Shown here: positions 47,170 through 58,470 of the stretch, piece after piece
Numbering within the stretch: the stretch's first letter is position 1
Layout: every line of letters begins with the position of its first letter
NCBI GenBank assembly: GCA_022749755.1
Contig: CM040452.1
Location: 5,784,350-5,848,349 of the forward strand
Length of the DNA stretch: 64,000 bases
Source of the DNA: Azadirachta indica
Taxonomy: Eukaryota; Streptophyta; Magnoliopsida; Sapindales; Meliaceae
Direction: 5' to 3'
Made by a program: the position numbers and the translations under genes
The notes under the pieces: model-generated
Database searches by the model: none
Seen by the model: only the letters and a program-made list of their open reading frames with translations
Told to the model about the DNA's origin: nothing

Positions 47170-48640
47170 AGAATATGATTTAAAAAACTCTGAAACATGC
47201 AACTAACAGATCATGGATTAAAATTATTCCAGTCAAAAATCGATGGTCAAGATGCTTCCTGATTTAAGAGGATTAATGAATTGCTTGTAAAAGAAATTTA
47301 GATTTTTTAGATAATATTAGACTATTGTAAAATTTACATTATCCAAGATAGAGCTCAACTTGCAGAACAAAAGATTTTGATGTACGCAGCCGTACGTAAT
47401 TTGTGAGCTAATCAATCCCACATAAATAATAAAGTTGGCAGGAGCGAATTGTATTTATTTATGCCTTTTCTAAATTTTATTTGTTTAAAAAACTTGAAGG
47501 GAGAAAGGAGAAAGGAGACAGTTCACGCTCACTCCGATATTATTTTAACAATATGTATGTTGTCCAGAAACAGTAATGAATTAACGTAGGGATTGATTCT
47601 TGTCAATTTTTTTTTTTTTTTTTTTTTGGAAATGCAACATCCCTGATATATTCATTTATCAAAATTTTGATGGCGGACAAATTAACATAGAAATAAAAAT
47701 TTAAAATGTCTAATTCAACATTTTGTTATGCTTTGATAAATGGAAAGAAATTATATGATGATGCAGTGAATATTACTCCTGAGTTTTTGGCCGTTTGCTT
47801 GTTTATTCATTAATTAGCCAAACAAAAAACAGTAGTTGGTTCTTGATCATATTTCATTGGACGAACGGAATAGTTTAACATGAGAAAGGTTAAACGCTTC
47901 GTATTGTAATTCAACAATTAAAAAATAATTAAAGTTAGATGTTAATATACCTGTGAGAATTTGTGAAGCTTGTTGAATCAAAATCTCTCTTTCTCTCAAT
48001 CGTTAATTAAAAAACATGGCGTACCAACCTCCAATCTAGTCTAGATGTTTTACATCTCTTGTATTAAAGCAAAAATTAAATGTCCTATTGTACGTCATAT
48101 TTATTTTTCCATTTCCTCAAGTTCCATATGTAAAATGATTTATCATATATTCATTGTAGAGTATATATATTTTACTCTGATTTGTGTAGCCCGCACATTA
48201 AAAGCTTGATAGTTATTGTTGTTATATTTTAGTTGTGTACTAATATCTAATTTTATAATAAAATCTTAGTTAACTATTGAGAAAATCTCTAGATAAAAAA
48301 ATTTTCTCTTAGACAAGAAGTATCTTTAAAAAAATAAAGACACTTGAAATTTCTCAAAATTGGTTTTTTAAGGATTGCTTATCTCTAATAAGATGGGATT
48401 GAAGTTAATTTTTCATAACCGAACTAGATATTAGTTGAAAATTAATTGTCCAATTTTCAAAGAAGGAAGGAAGAGTTTGGTATTCCCCCACTCAAACTTT
48501 CCTCACCCTGCCTCAATTTGTATAAATTAATAATTTTAATAACTTATATTATAGTTTATAGCTCAATTATTTTTTAAATTATTCCTTATATATTTATTGA
48601 ATTCTGCCATGTTATGTACGTTGGTTTATGTATTTGATTG
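47170..48640 (+). pseudogene. P450 copy D: flanks kept, coding body deleted
   Basis: 47170-48015 aligns with the upstream DNA of P450 A, B and C: the CTTGCAGAACAAAA and ATCAATCCCA words, a TTAATATACCTGTGAGA TATA region near 47950, and the CTCTCAATCG leader. The ATG at 48016 reads M-A-Y-Q-P-P-I and meets TAG at codon 8 (48037-48039). That TAG sits in TAGTCTAG, which corresponds to the last codons and stop of the other copies (CTAGTCTAAATGG). 48040-48640 then matches their 3' flanks. About 2 kb of exon 1, intron and exon 2 is missing between codon 7 and the stop region. The 3' flank looks closest to copy E. No product is possible. Confidence 0.85.
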
Positions 48641-48717
48641 GACTATTTCAAAATTAAACTAAATTCAACTTTAACTCGGACATTATAACTCGTAAAAGGG
48701 ATGAATTTATTCCAACT

Positions 48718-48975
48718 ATTTGGAAATATTTACTCCAACTAATATTTCGAAAGAATCAAAATTCCAATCCAATGTTAAGATAGGTAGGTAAGCACCATTA
48801 AACTAACTTCCAAGTGGAATAGATTAGGGACATTTGGACATGGCTAAGACCTTAATTTGGAACAATTGTGAAAAGAGAAAATGATATGTGAATTCATTAT
48901 TGCGAGTCCTTACCACCCTTCATCTGTCGTATAAAGCCAAAAACCAAACAGTTTTGGCAACTCTATATTTTTAAA
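48718..48975. repeat. Direct repeat, right of P450 D
   Basis: Partner of 46836-47065. It carries about 30 extra bases near 48775-48800. It ends just before the TIR of the composite element at 48980. Confidence 0.7.
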
Positions 48976-49118
48976 AACAGGATATTGACAAATATTCCCT
49001 AATACTTGAGTAAATAGATTTGTATTCTCTAATATTTGAGAAAACACAAATATTCTAGGCAAATAGATAGATACTCTTTGACGTAAATTTTCCTTTTCTC
49101 TTCTAAAGTTTTGTAAAT

Positions 49119-49190
49119 ACCCTTTTATCCCTTAAGGTTTAAAGACTTTTGCAAATACCCCTTTATCCCCCAAGGTTTAAAAATTTATCT
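49119..49190. repeat. Two-copy tandem repeat, about 36 bp
   Basis: Two near-identical units contain AAATACCCTTTTATCCC and AAATACCCCTTTATCCC, each followed by AAGGTTTAAA. An inverted relative (AAAGGGTAAAAGGGTATTTG) is at 51339. Confidence 0.65.
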
Positions 49191-49865
49191 ATGAGGTCCA
49201 TTTATCAGTTCAATTAACGGTACAATTAATTTTTGAGGGTAAAATTGTTTTTTAATATAATAAGTGTACAGTAAAAATTATATTTCTTATTTATTAAAGG
49301 TAAAATACGTAATATTTTCAAATTAAATATTAAAAATTAAATAAAATTTTAAAAATTAAATTTGCTGGTCATACGGGAATGAGCATAAATTCTTCTTTTT
49401 GATTCAATTTGAATAATTCCAAATCTTCTTCCAAATTCTTCTTTTTTCTTTAATTTGAATAATTCCAAACCTTCTTCTCCCTAGTTTAATTCCAACATGA
49501 TTTCATCCATTGAAGCTTAGTATTCTAGGGGCCGATACGCATGAAGTCCTCAATTAATCTACTTTCTAATAATCCTTCAAGTGATATCAATAGAATCAAG
49601 AATTGGAAAGCTAGTGGTTTCAGCAACAATGGTAGTAGCACCAGCAATGTTGTCACTGCTAATGTTGAATTACAAAGCAAAAGTAGAGTCAAATAACCCA
49701 CAATCTCCATACAAATATTAAAAAAAAAAAAAACCAAACCCATATACCAATCAATCATCAACAGCCAAAATCATCATAAAAAAGAAAAAAATATCCCAAA
49801 TAAGAAAAAATATTCCAGTTGAATTTTACCAAAAGTCAATTGTTGGATTATTACCCAAAAAAATG

Positions 49866-50814
49866 GAAAAATTTTCCAAATTAGCCACATTGTATGATGA
49901 ATTTATCACAATAGCCTCAACAATTTTTGCGCCAAACTAGTCTTAAACTTATTAGACAAAAATACTCCTCAACTAGCCTTTATACACAAAACATAAAACT
50001 CCACTCTAAAAAGCTCAACAAACAAAACCAAGATTTTGAAAAACTCAACAAAACTATGATTTTCGAGTGCTTGACAAAGAACACCTTGTCGAGCGCATAA
50101 AACAAAGATGAAAATGTACTACTTTCAAACTTGTTCACAATATTTCCCACCTCCTCATAATGAAGAGGTAGTTAATTATTATAAAATTCTTATTTGTGAA
50201 GTGTTATTGTTAATATAACATTAAACACAATACTTTCTCTATTTTATGCACACAATAGTGCTTGTTGGTTGCTTAGACCTTTTGTTGCTACCATATATGT
50301 AATTATAATTTGAGTGATGTCAACTTTAAACCAATGTAAAGTAAGTTATCAAATGAGTAAGTAACTTAGGCCACATAATATCTAAGTAATCAAACAAGCA
50401 AGTAATCCATATTTTCTAATGAAATCATGCATTTTGTCATTGGTTATTTTGGGATTCTAAAGTTTAAAAGTTTTACTACTAAATTGAGCATAAAATTTAA
50501 AGTTTAAAAGTAGTGCATTTTTTCCCTTATTAGATGTGCTCGACAAAACCTTTTTTGTCAAGTACTCAAAAATTATCATTTTATTGAGTTTTTTAGAACC
50601 TGGTTTTGTTTGTCAAGCGCACCTTAATTTTCAAGCACTCAATTTTCATAGTTTTGTCGACTACAAAGTTTTTTTTTTTTGTGTATAAAGGCTAATTAAG
50701 GGCCATTGTTATCAAAATTCTAAATCTTACACTAGTTTGCTACAAAATTATTAAAGGAATTATTGTGGTAAATTCAGCCTAAAATGTCGCTATATCAAAA
50801 ACTTCCTCAAAAAA
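49866..50814. mobile_element. Nested TIR element, about 950 bp
   Basis: Left arm: AGCCACATTGTATGATGAAT, AGCCTC, CAAACTAGT, AGCCTTTATACACAAA and a CTTGTCGAGCGCAT string (49876-50100). These all recur in reverse complement on the right (50520-50790), giving inverted arms of roughly 230 bases. AAAAAAATG lies immediately outside both ends, a possible 9-bp target duplication, although it is low-complexity. The ends and duplication size would fit a Mutator-like MITE. No coding sequence. Confidence 0.65.
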
Positions 50815-50879
50815 AAAAAAAAATGAAACTCAAGCTTTAATAACTACCACATCCTTTTCTGCCCCAACATTCACATCAC

Positions 50880-51960
50880 CAACAAACTCTACGCTGTCCT
50901 CGACAATGAACAAGCTCGAAAGCACTAGCAACGACCACTACAAATGATGAAGAAGGTGGGATTTAGTTGTTATGTGAAGGAGGCGAAAGTGATGATGATG
51001 ATGGAGGAAGAGGTGGCGTGATGGTGGAAGTAGCGCCAAGGAGGCGAGCAATTGTTATTATAATAGGTGGGTTTCAAAAGTAGGGTTAGGAAAAATAATT
51101 TTTAATATTAAAAGATTGCATTAAATGTAATAAATGTAATTTATTTAAATATTATTTAAAAAATTTATTAGTGGTAAGACTATTATTTTAATATGATGTG
51201 GATAAAAAGACTAAAAATTAAATCAATCGTTCAGGGGTATTATTACCAAATCATATTATAGTCAAAACATCGAAGAAGTGAAATTTTTCATTATCTTAGC
51301 TAATAGGTGAACTTAGCAAGTAAAGTTTTAAATTTAAAAGGGTAAAAGGGTATTTGAAAAAATCTTTGGGGAAAAAGGAAATATACTCCCTTACTTTTAT
51401 CTCCTTAACTTGTTAGGTTATTATTATTTATATATCTAAATTTTTATAGCATAACAAAGTAACATATATATTATTTAATTATAACAATTTAATCTCTATT
51501 TTAATATTTTTCACAATATACTAAGTACTAAATATTTTTTTTGTTCACTTTATTATTTTAATAAAAATTTAGAAAAGAAAATATTATTATTCAAAAAATT
51601 CAAATAATAAGTTAGATCAAACTCATATGTTAAAATATTTTCAACCCTTTCTTTTATTTTTTTTTAATAATATTTGATATTTAATTAACAAAATAATTTA
51701 ACAAATATTTTTTTAACATTATATTTTTATATATAAGATATTTATTCAAATATTATATTAAATTCATTATTTAATGTTTAAGAAAAATTATGAAAATATA
51801 AATAAAAATATAAAAAGGAGGAGAAGTTGGCATCATTCATTAATATTAATAGTAATTAGGTGTATTTTATATATTTCAAATAATAAAATTTAATTTTAAA
51901 TAAAACTGTTGAAAAAGAAGAAACTTTTGATTATTATTATTTGTAATATATAGATATATA
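50880..51960. repeat. 1.08-kb direct repeat, copy 1
   Basis: Repeated at 57376-58470 in the same orientation with modest divergence. The first 180 bases are GC-richer than their surroundings and carry the shared GATGATGATGATGGAGG run. The remainder is AT-rich and includes a left arm of the TIR family. Confidence 0.8.
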
Positions 51961-52365
51961 TAACATGTATTCATCTTTTATTTTTATATTTTCATAATTT
52001 TCTAAAAACGTAATAAATTTAATGTAATTTTTAAAATAGATATATTATATATAAAAAAATAAAATGTTAAAAATGTTTCATTTAATTTGTTTTGTTGATT
52101 AAATATCAAAATATTACTAAGAAAGTAAAAGAAAAAAGTTAGAAATATTTTAACATATTGGTTTAATCTAACTCATTGTCTGAATTTTATTAATAATAGT
52201 ATTTTATATTCTACATTTTATTGAAATAATAAATTAAAAAATTATTAACTCTTAATGCATTTTGAAAATTGTTAATAGTTGGAATAGCAATAATTCTCGC
52301 AAAGGGCAAAACCTTAACAAAGAAAATTCTCATTCCCATCCCCATTTGAAAATGGGTTAGGGATG

Positions 52366-53010
52366 GAAATGACCCTTATTCATTGGCTATCCCATATGCT
52401 AGAATTAAAATTCAAGTTTTTTTAGATAATTATAATTAGTATGTCCTTCATAATAGTTTGCAATTACTTAATTTAATTAATAAATACTCTCATAAATCTT
52501 AATACTTTACCATCTCTATTTAGGTTATCGCCAACCGTCATTAACCATCGTTGATTGCCTTTGACCATTGTTGACTGTTATTGACTACTAATGATCATTA
52601 TCTATTTAAGTTACTGTAGATATCATTCAAATTCTTATTAAAAACTCAACGCAATAGTATAATCACCATTGTCATTTAAGCAGTTATTCATAATAAATCT
52701 GAAGTTAAATATTTTTGATACTGAAAACTCAACTTTAGATCTACGACAAATAATTGCTTAAATAACAATGGTGAATATATTATTGCATAAAATTTTTAAT
52801 AAGTATTTAAATGATATCTATTATGACTGAAACAGATGTCATTAGATGGTCATTAACTATGGCCCCAAAAGGTCAAATAGGATCAAAATCGAGCTAAGGG
52901 CCCTCAAGGATCCCTGATTCAAATTGGGGACATCCTCAACTCATCCTTGATTTGGCCAAAATAGTGGTGGGTTGGAAAGGAAATCCCTTACCAATTCAGA
53001 GATTGGGGTC
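52366..53010. other. Intergenic segment shared with P450 B upstream DNA
   Basis: Matches about 30885-31130, but with about 400 extra bases at 52450-52860. That insert contains several GTTGACTGTTATTGAC-like words and no frame. No gene. Confidence 0.5.
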
Positions 53011-53309
53011 TTCGGTCCATTGTCATCCTTTTAATATAAATATTAAATTATTATAATTAAAATAAAATATATACTATTTAAATAGGGATTAAATTGTTAT
53101 AGTTAAATAAAATATAAATAATTTTTTTATTATATAAAAGCTTAGAGATGTAAATGATAAAAATTTATTAAGTTAACTAAAAAAAATAAAAGCTAAAAGC
53201 ATACCTTATTATTTACCTAAATGTCAGGTGATATTTGTTTATTAACCCAAATTTCAAGGAATAACTGCTTATTTGCTTAAACATTTTAGGGTATCTGTCA
53301 ATATCCCTT

Positions 53310-54500
53310 TTGAAAATAAGATTAATTAATTCAATTTTTAATGATATGATTTAGAGCTCATTTGAGATTACTATTGAAAGTGATAAAAGTGATTTTAAGT
53401 AGTCAAAACTCAATTGATGTGTTTGTAAAATTTTTTTATAATTACTATTAATAAATTTTTTTATAATTATTTTGGGTAAAATCGCCTCTTTTTTCAGCAG
53501 ATTTTGAAAAGAAAAAAAAAAGCTAGCTTTTTAAACTATGATTTTTAAAAACAGTTTTATTTGTAAGCATAATATTAAATATATATATTTAAAATCACAA
53601 AAACTGAAAGTTAACTTCAAATTAATTATTAAACTTTAATTTTAAATATAAAATAAAATTTTTAAAATTAATATATATTCTTCTTGTTATTACTTTTTTA
53701 CTTTTGAAAATATAATTAAGAATTTATATTCTTTGCTATAAATTATTTTAAGATATTATGTGTATACATATAAATAAATTAACAAACACTCAGATAAAAT
53801 TAAATTTCATTCATCGCCATTTATTATGTTTATTTCAAAAATTAGGATTACTACAACATTTTAATAATAAAATTTACCAAACACATAAAACAATTTTTAA
53901 AATTTATAATACTCTCAAAAATAAAATTTACCAAACACAAATGATTTTTTTCAAAGTTAATTATTTTTTACAGCAGTGATATAGCAATACCAAACCAGTC
54001 CGTGAAAACTCTGAAACAAACGACTAACCGTTCGTGGATTAAAATTATTCTAGTTAAAAATTAAATGTTTAGATTAGATTACACTATTGTAAAATTTACA
54101 TTATTCAAGATAGAGCTAAACTTGCAGAACAAAAAATTTTTATGCACGCAGCCCTACGTAACTTGTGACGCGATCAATCCCAAATAAATAATCAGGTTGG
54201 CAGGAGCGAATTGTATTTCAATTTCTAAATTTAATTTGTTTAAAAAAACTTTTGAAGGCGACGAGACGCAGCTCACTCCCGCTCCAAACATTAATTCAAG
54301 AGCATGTGTGTTGACAAGAAACAGCAATGAATTAAGATGGTGGTTGATTTTTATCAGTTTGGTTAAAAGTAAAGCATCACTGATATCTTTCAATATCAAA
54401 ATTATGACAGCGGAAAAATTAACGTAGCAGCAGAGAAAAACAAGCTGAGTTTTTTGACGTTTTGTTTTCTTTTGATAAACGCAGAGAAAAACAAGCTACA
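53310..54500. other. Distal upstream region of P450 C
   Basis: Aligns with 31430-32620 upstream of P450 B and, more weakly, with copies A and D. No coding sequence. A small local duplication around GCAGAGAAAAACAAGCT occurs at 54432 and 54481. Confidence 0.6.
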
Positions 54501-54708
54501 TTTCATATGATGATGCATATGATTACGCTGAGTTTTTGACGTTTATTTGCTTCTCTTTTCATTAGTCAAACGAGAAAACAAAAATTGGTTCTTGATCATA
54601 CCCTAACTGGAAGGACAGAACAATTTAATATGCTAAAATTAAACGCTTCATCATATTTTATTTAAGAAGTTCAAAAAATTAGACGTCAGAGTTAGAATAT
54701 AATTAAAT

Positions 54709-54723
54709 TTAGATTTTATATAT
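54709..54723 (+). promoter_or_regulatory. Duplicated TATA box of P450 C (upstream unit)
   Basis: A TATATATA run near 54717-54724 stands in the same relation to the decoy ATG at 54789 as the genuine TATA box to the real start. Transcription from here would read into the second promoter unit and then the gene. Confidence 0.45.
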
Positions 54724-55020
54724 ACCTGTGAGACTTAGTGAAGGTTGTGGAATTAAAATCTCTCTCTCTCAATCGGTAATTAAGCCGCATGGAGTATTAA
54801 CTTCCATCCTTTCCGGTCATTCTCAGCTTCCTGTTTTTCGTTTTCATGATATGATGATGCACATGATTACGCTGAGTTTTTGACGTTTATTTGCTTCTTT
54901 TTTCATTAGTCAAACAAGAAACGACAAATTGGTTATTGACCATACCTAACTGGAAGGAAAGAACAGTTTAATATGCTAAAATTAAACGCTTCATCGTACT
55001 TTATTTCAGAAGTTCAAAAA

Positions 55021-55067
55021 ATTAGACGTCAGAATTAGAATATAATTAAATTTAGATGTTATATATA
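55021..55067 (+). promoter_or_regulatory. P450 C core promoter (downstream unit)
   Basis: AGACGTCA at 55024-55031 and TATATATA at 55060-55067, about 65 bases before the ATG at 55132. The layout is as in copies A and B. Confidence 0.5.
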
Positions 55068-55131
55068 CCTGTGACAGTTAGTGAAGGTTGTGGAATTAAA
55101 ATCTCTCTCTCTCAATCGATAATAAAGCCGC

Positions 55132-57145
55132 ATGGAGTATCAACTTCCATCCTTTCCGGTCATTCTCAGCTTCCTGCTTTTCGTTTTCATGATATGGAAG
55201 AAATCCAAAAGCAATCAATCAACTTTAAATCTGCCTCCAGGACCATGGAAACTACCTGTACTAGGAAATATGCACCAGCTTGTTGGCTTTCATCCCCATC
55301 GCCGCCTGAGAGAGTTGGCCATGAAACATGGTCCCTTGATGCACCTTAAACTCGGTGAAGTATCACACTATGTCATTTCTTCGGTGGAAGCTGCCAGGGA
55401 AGTTCTGAAAACACATGATCTCACTTTTGCTCAAAGGCCCCATCACCTAGCTGGAAGAATCATACTTTATAATTGTACAGACATTGTTTTCGCACCATAT
55501 GGAGACTATTGGAGACAGATGCGAAAAATTTGCACATTAGAACTACTTAGTGTGAAACGTGTGCAATCATATCGATCAATCAGGGAAGAAGAGGTTTCGA
55601 ATCTCATTACATCCATTTCCACAAATGCAGGCTTGCCAATCAACTTTACTAAGTTGATATTTTCATTGACAAATGACATCACTGCAAGAGCAGCCTTTGG
55701 TGGGAGATGCGAAGAGAATGAAAGGTTTAAGCAAATTTTCCAGAAAATATTAAAGCTTGGAGGAGGTTTCAGTCTTGTCGATATGTTCCCTTCGGTAAAA
55801 TTGCTCGAGGTGCTCAGTGGGATGAGGTTTGAGCTAGAGAAGATAGGAAAAGAAGTAGATAAGATTTATGAAAAGGTCATCAATGAGCATAGATCTGCAA
55901 TTCATAAACGGACTGGTGAGGGTGAACCAGAAGATATTGTAGATGTTCTTTTACAGGTTCAGGAAAATGGTGATCTCCAATTTCCCTTGACGAATGATAA
56001 CATCAAAGCAGTCATCTCGGTGAGTTCACTGTTTAATATAAATATTCTTTATATATTCTCTGACGAACTCTTGCATTTTCATTTCACTCCTAAATCAACT
56101 AGTTCCAACTTTGAGATTTAAACTGTAGGCTCACTATTTATGCCCAATGAGAAAAGTCAACATAATCATACCAGATGTTCTAAAAGATGTTCTAAATATA
56201 CTGAGCATTCTATTAAAAAAAAAAATACTGATTTCTCCTTTTTTGTTTAAGAAATAGCTTTCTTTCAATATTTCTCTCACTTTCCTTGCAACCAAACATG
56301 CTAAATTTCGAAGAGACTCTTTATGACCCTTTGTTAATTTAAGTTAAGGGTGATGTTTCGAAGATATTTCAATCGTCATTGATAGAGTTCAACAAAATCT
56401 TCATTAAAAGAGTTCAACAATACGCAAAAACTAGAGTTTGTATGATTCAGAAATTGTATAATTTAAGGACAATTTTAAACAATTATTTGAGTCAAATTAA
56501 TTATATATAAAACTATTTCAGGATATGTTTATTGGTGGAACTGAGACGTCGTCCACAACTATTGAATGGGCGATGGCAGAAATGTTGAAGAACCCAAGAG
56601 TGATGGACAAGGCACAAACAGAAGTGCGAAAAGTATTTGACAAGAGAGAAAATGTTGATGAAATCGATCTTGACCAATTACAATATTTAAAATTAATCAT
56701 CAAAGAAACTTTGAGGTTACACCCTCCTGTTCCTTTGCTAGTTCCCAGAGAATGTAGAGAGAGTTGTAAGATTTTGGGATATGACATACCGAAAGGATCC
56801 AAAGTCATTGTTAATGCATGGGCAATTGCAAGGGACTCCAGCTACTGGAACGAACCTGAAAGATTCTATCCGGAAAGATTCCTTGATAGTTCCATTGATT
56901 ACAAGGGGACTGATTTTGAGTTTATCCCATTTGGTGCTGGAAGGAGGATTTGTCCTGGCATCACTTTTGGGCTTGCTAATGTTGAGTTGCCACTTGCACA
57001 ATTACTCTACCATTTCAACTGGAAACTCCCAAATGGTATAGCAAACAATGATCTTGACATGATTGAGAATTTTGGTGCAGCTGTAACCCGAAAAAATCAT
57101 TTATATGTAATTCCGTTTCCTTACAATAACTCCAAACTAGTCTAA
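55132..57145 (+). CDS. Cytochrome P450 copy C, CYP71D/CYP726-like, complete
   Basis: Exons 55132-56019 and 56522-57145 around a phase-0 GT-AG intron of 502 bases give 503 residues. It is two residues longer than copy B because of an extra Gly-Glu in the GEGEPED stretch near residue 262. All P450 landmarks are present: anchor, [28 protein letters not shown] and [10 protein letters not shown] with heme cysteine C440. Differences from copy B lie mostly outside these motifs, for example [13 protein letters not shown] for [13 protein letters not shown] around residues 103-115, in the B-C loop region that shapes substrate entry. The two enzymes may therefore differ in substrate; this is an inference. 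A AATAAA signal lies at 57175. The promoter is duplicated upstream. As for copy B, an ER mono-oxygenase role follows from the family, and the substrate is unknown. Confidence 0.92.
56020..56521 (+). other. P450 C intron
   Basis: GTGAGTTC...TTTCAG, phase 0, 502 bases. It aligns with the introns of copies A and B, with a local duplication of the AGATGTTCTAAA string near 56171. Confidence 0.9.
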
Positions 57146-57375
57146 ATGGTTTACATCTCTTGTACTCAAGAAAAAATAAAAGTCTTGCTGTTATATTTAT
57201 GTTTCCATTTCTTTAAGTTTTTTAATCATATATCCATTGTAAGTATATATATGTTACTGTCATTTGTAGTGCCTGAATATTAAAAGCTTGATCATCATTG
57301 TTGTCATATTTTAGTTATGTGCTAAAATCTAATTTCGTAATAAGATCTTAGTTGACTATTGCGAAATTTTCTAGA

Positions 57376-58470
57376 TCGGCAAACTCTACGCCGTCCTCGA
57401 CAACGAACAAGCCCAAAAGCACTAGCAGGGACCACCAAGAATGACAGAGAAAATAGGATTTGGTTTTTATGTGAAGGAGGCGAAAGTGATGATGATGATG
57501 GAGGGGAAGGTGGCATGAGGGTGGTGGCATGAGGGTGGAAGCAGCATGACGGAGGCGAGCAATTGCTATTATAATAGGTGGGTTTCAAAATTAGGGTTAG
57601 GAAAAATAATTTTAAGATCTTTTAATATTAAAAGATTGCCTTGAGTGTAATAAATGTAATTTATTTAAATATTATTTAAAAAAATTATTGGTGGTAAGAC
57701 CTATTATTTTAACATGAAGTGGATAAAAAGACTAAAAATTAAATCAATCATTCAAGGGTATTATTATCAAATCATATTATAGTCAAATCATTGAAGAAGT
57801 GAAATTTCTTGTTATCTCAGCTAATAGGTGGACTTAGCAACTAAATTTTTAAATTTTTGGGGGTAAAAGGGTATTTGAAAAAATCTTAGAGGAAAAAGGA
57901 AATTTACTCCCTTACTTTTATTTCCTTAACTTGTTAGATTATTATTATTTATATATCTCAATTTTATAACATAACAAAGTAACATATATATTATTTAATT
58001 AAAACAATTTAGTCCCTATTTTAATATTTCTTACAACATACTTTTTTTTTTATTTATAACAATTTATTCTCTATATTAATATTTTTCATAATATACTAAG
58101 TACTCAATGTTTTTTTTGTTTTTAATTTATTATTTTAATTAAAATTGAGAAAAGAAAATATTATTATTAAAAAAATTCAAACAATAAGTTAGATCAAACC
58201 CATATGCTAAAATTTTATAAAGCTATTCTTTTATTTTTTTAGTAATAATTTGATATTTAATTAACAAAACAATTTAAAAATATTTTTTAACATTATATTT
58301 TATATATAAGATATTTATTCTAATATTATATTAAATTCATTATATATTTTTTAAGAAAAATTACGAAAATATAAATAAAAATATAAAAAAGAGGAGAAGT
58401 TGGCATCATTTGTTAATATTAATAGTAATTAGTTGTATTTTATATATTTATCAAATAATATAATTTAATT
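57376..58470. repeat. 1.08-kb direct repeat, copy 2, joined to P450 C 3' flank
   Basis: Copy of 50880-51960. The P450 C 3' flank, which in copies A, B and F continues for another 400-500 bases, stops at about 57375 and this repeat starts (TAGATC / GGCAAACTC). The right end is cut at 58470 by a gypsy fragment. It contains a GC-richer island (57376-57560) and a TIR-family left arm (57950-58460). Confidence 0.8.

Larger units (their letters stand above)
48980..53306. mobile_element. Composite element with inverted ends (TIR family)
   Basis: The left end reads GGATATTGACAAATATTCCC, and the right end reverse-complemented reads GGATATTGACAGATACCC. Weaker inverted similarity continues inward, and arms of the 579-2285 family lie at 51420-51860 and 51960-52260. 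Inside are a nested smaller TIR element (49866-50814) and a GC-richer island (50880-51060). No transposase was seen. The interval could be one large non-autonomous element or several insertions. No clear target duplication was found. Confidence 0.45.
54509..55196 (+). repeat. 344-bp tandem duplication of P450 C promoter and first codons
   Basis: Two direct units: 54509-54852 and 54853-55196. Each holds the TGAGTTTTTGACG box, the AGACGTCA box, the TATATATA box and the leader with CTCTCTCTCAATCG. The first unit ends with the first ~60 coding bases of the P450. The junction lies in a GATATGATGATGC microhomology between coding sequence and promoter. The upstream unit's start codon at 54789 is followed after two sense codons by TAA, so it would make no P450. 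Confidence 0.85.

Noticed and set aside
49525..49761. 78-residue minus frame with membrane-like leucines
   Set aside because: Runs over a poly-A/T tract inside the TIR element, and no relative was found in the window.
53758..53979. 73-residue + frame upstream of P450 C
   Set aside because: AT-rich upstream DNA shared with copies A and B, where the frame is not conserved.
57322..57588. 88-residue minus frame, Pro/Ser/His-rich
   Set aside because: Low-complexity reading of the GATGATGATG run. The paralogous copy at 50880 does not maintain it. Kept only as a possible captured fragment in the findings.
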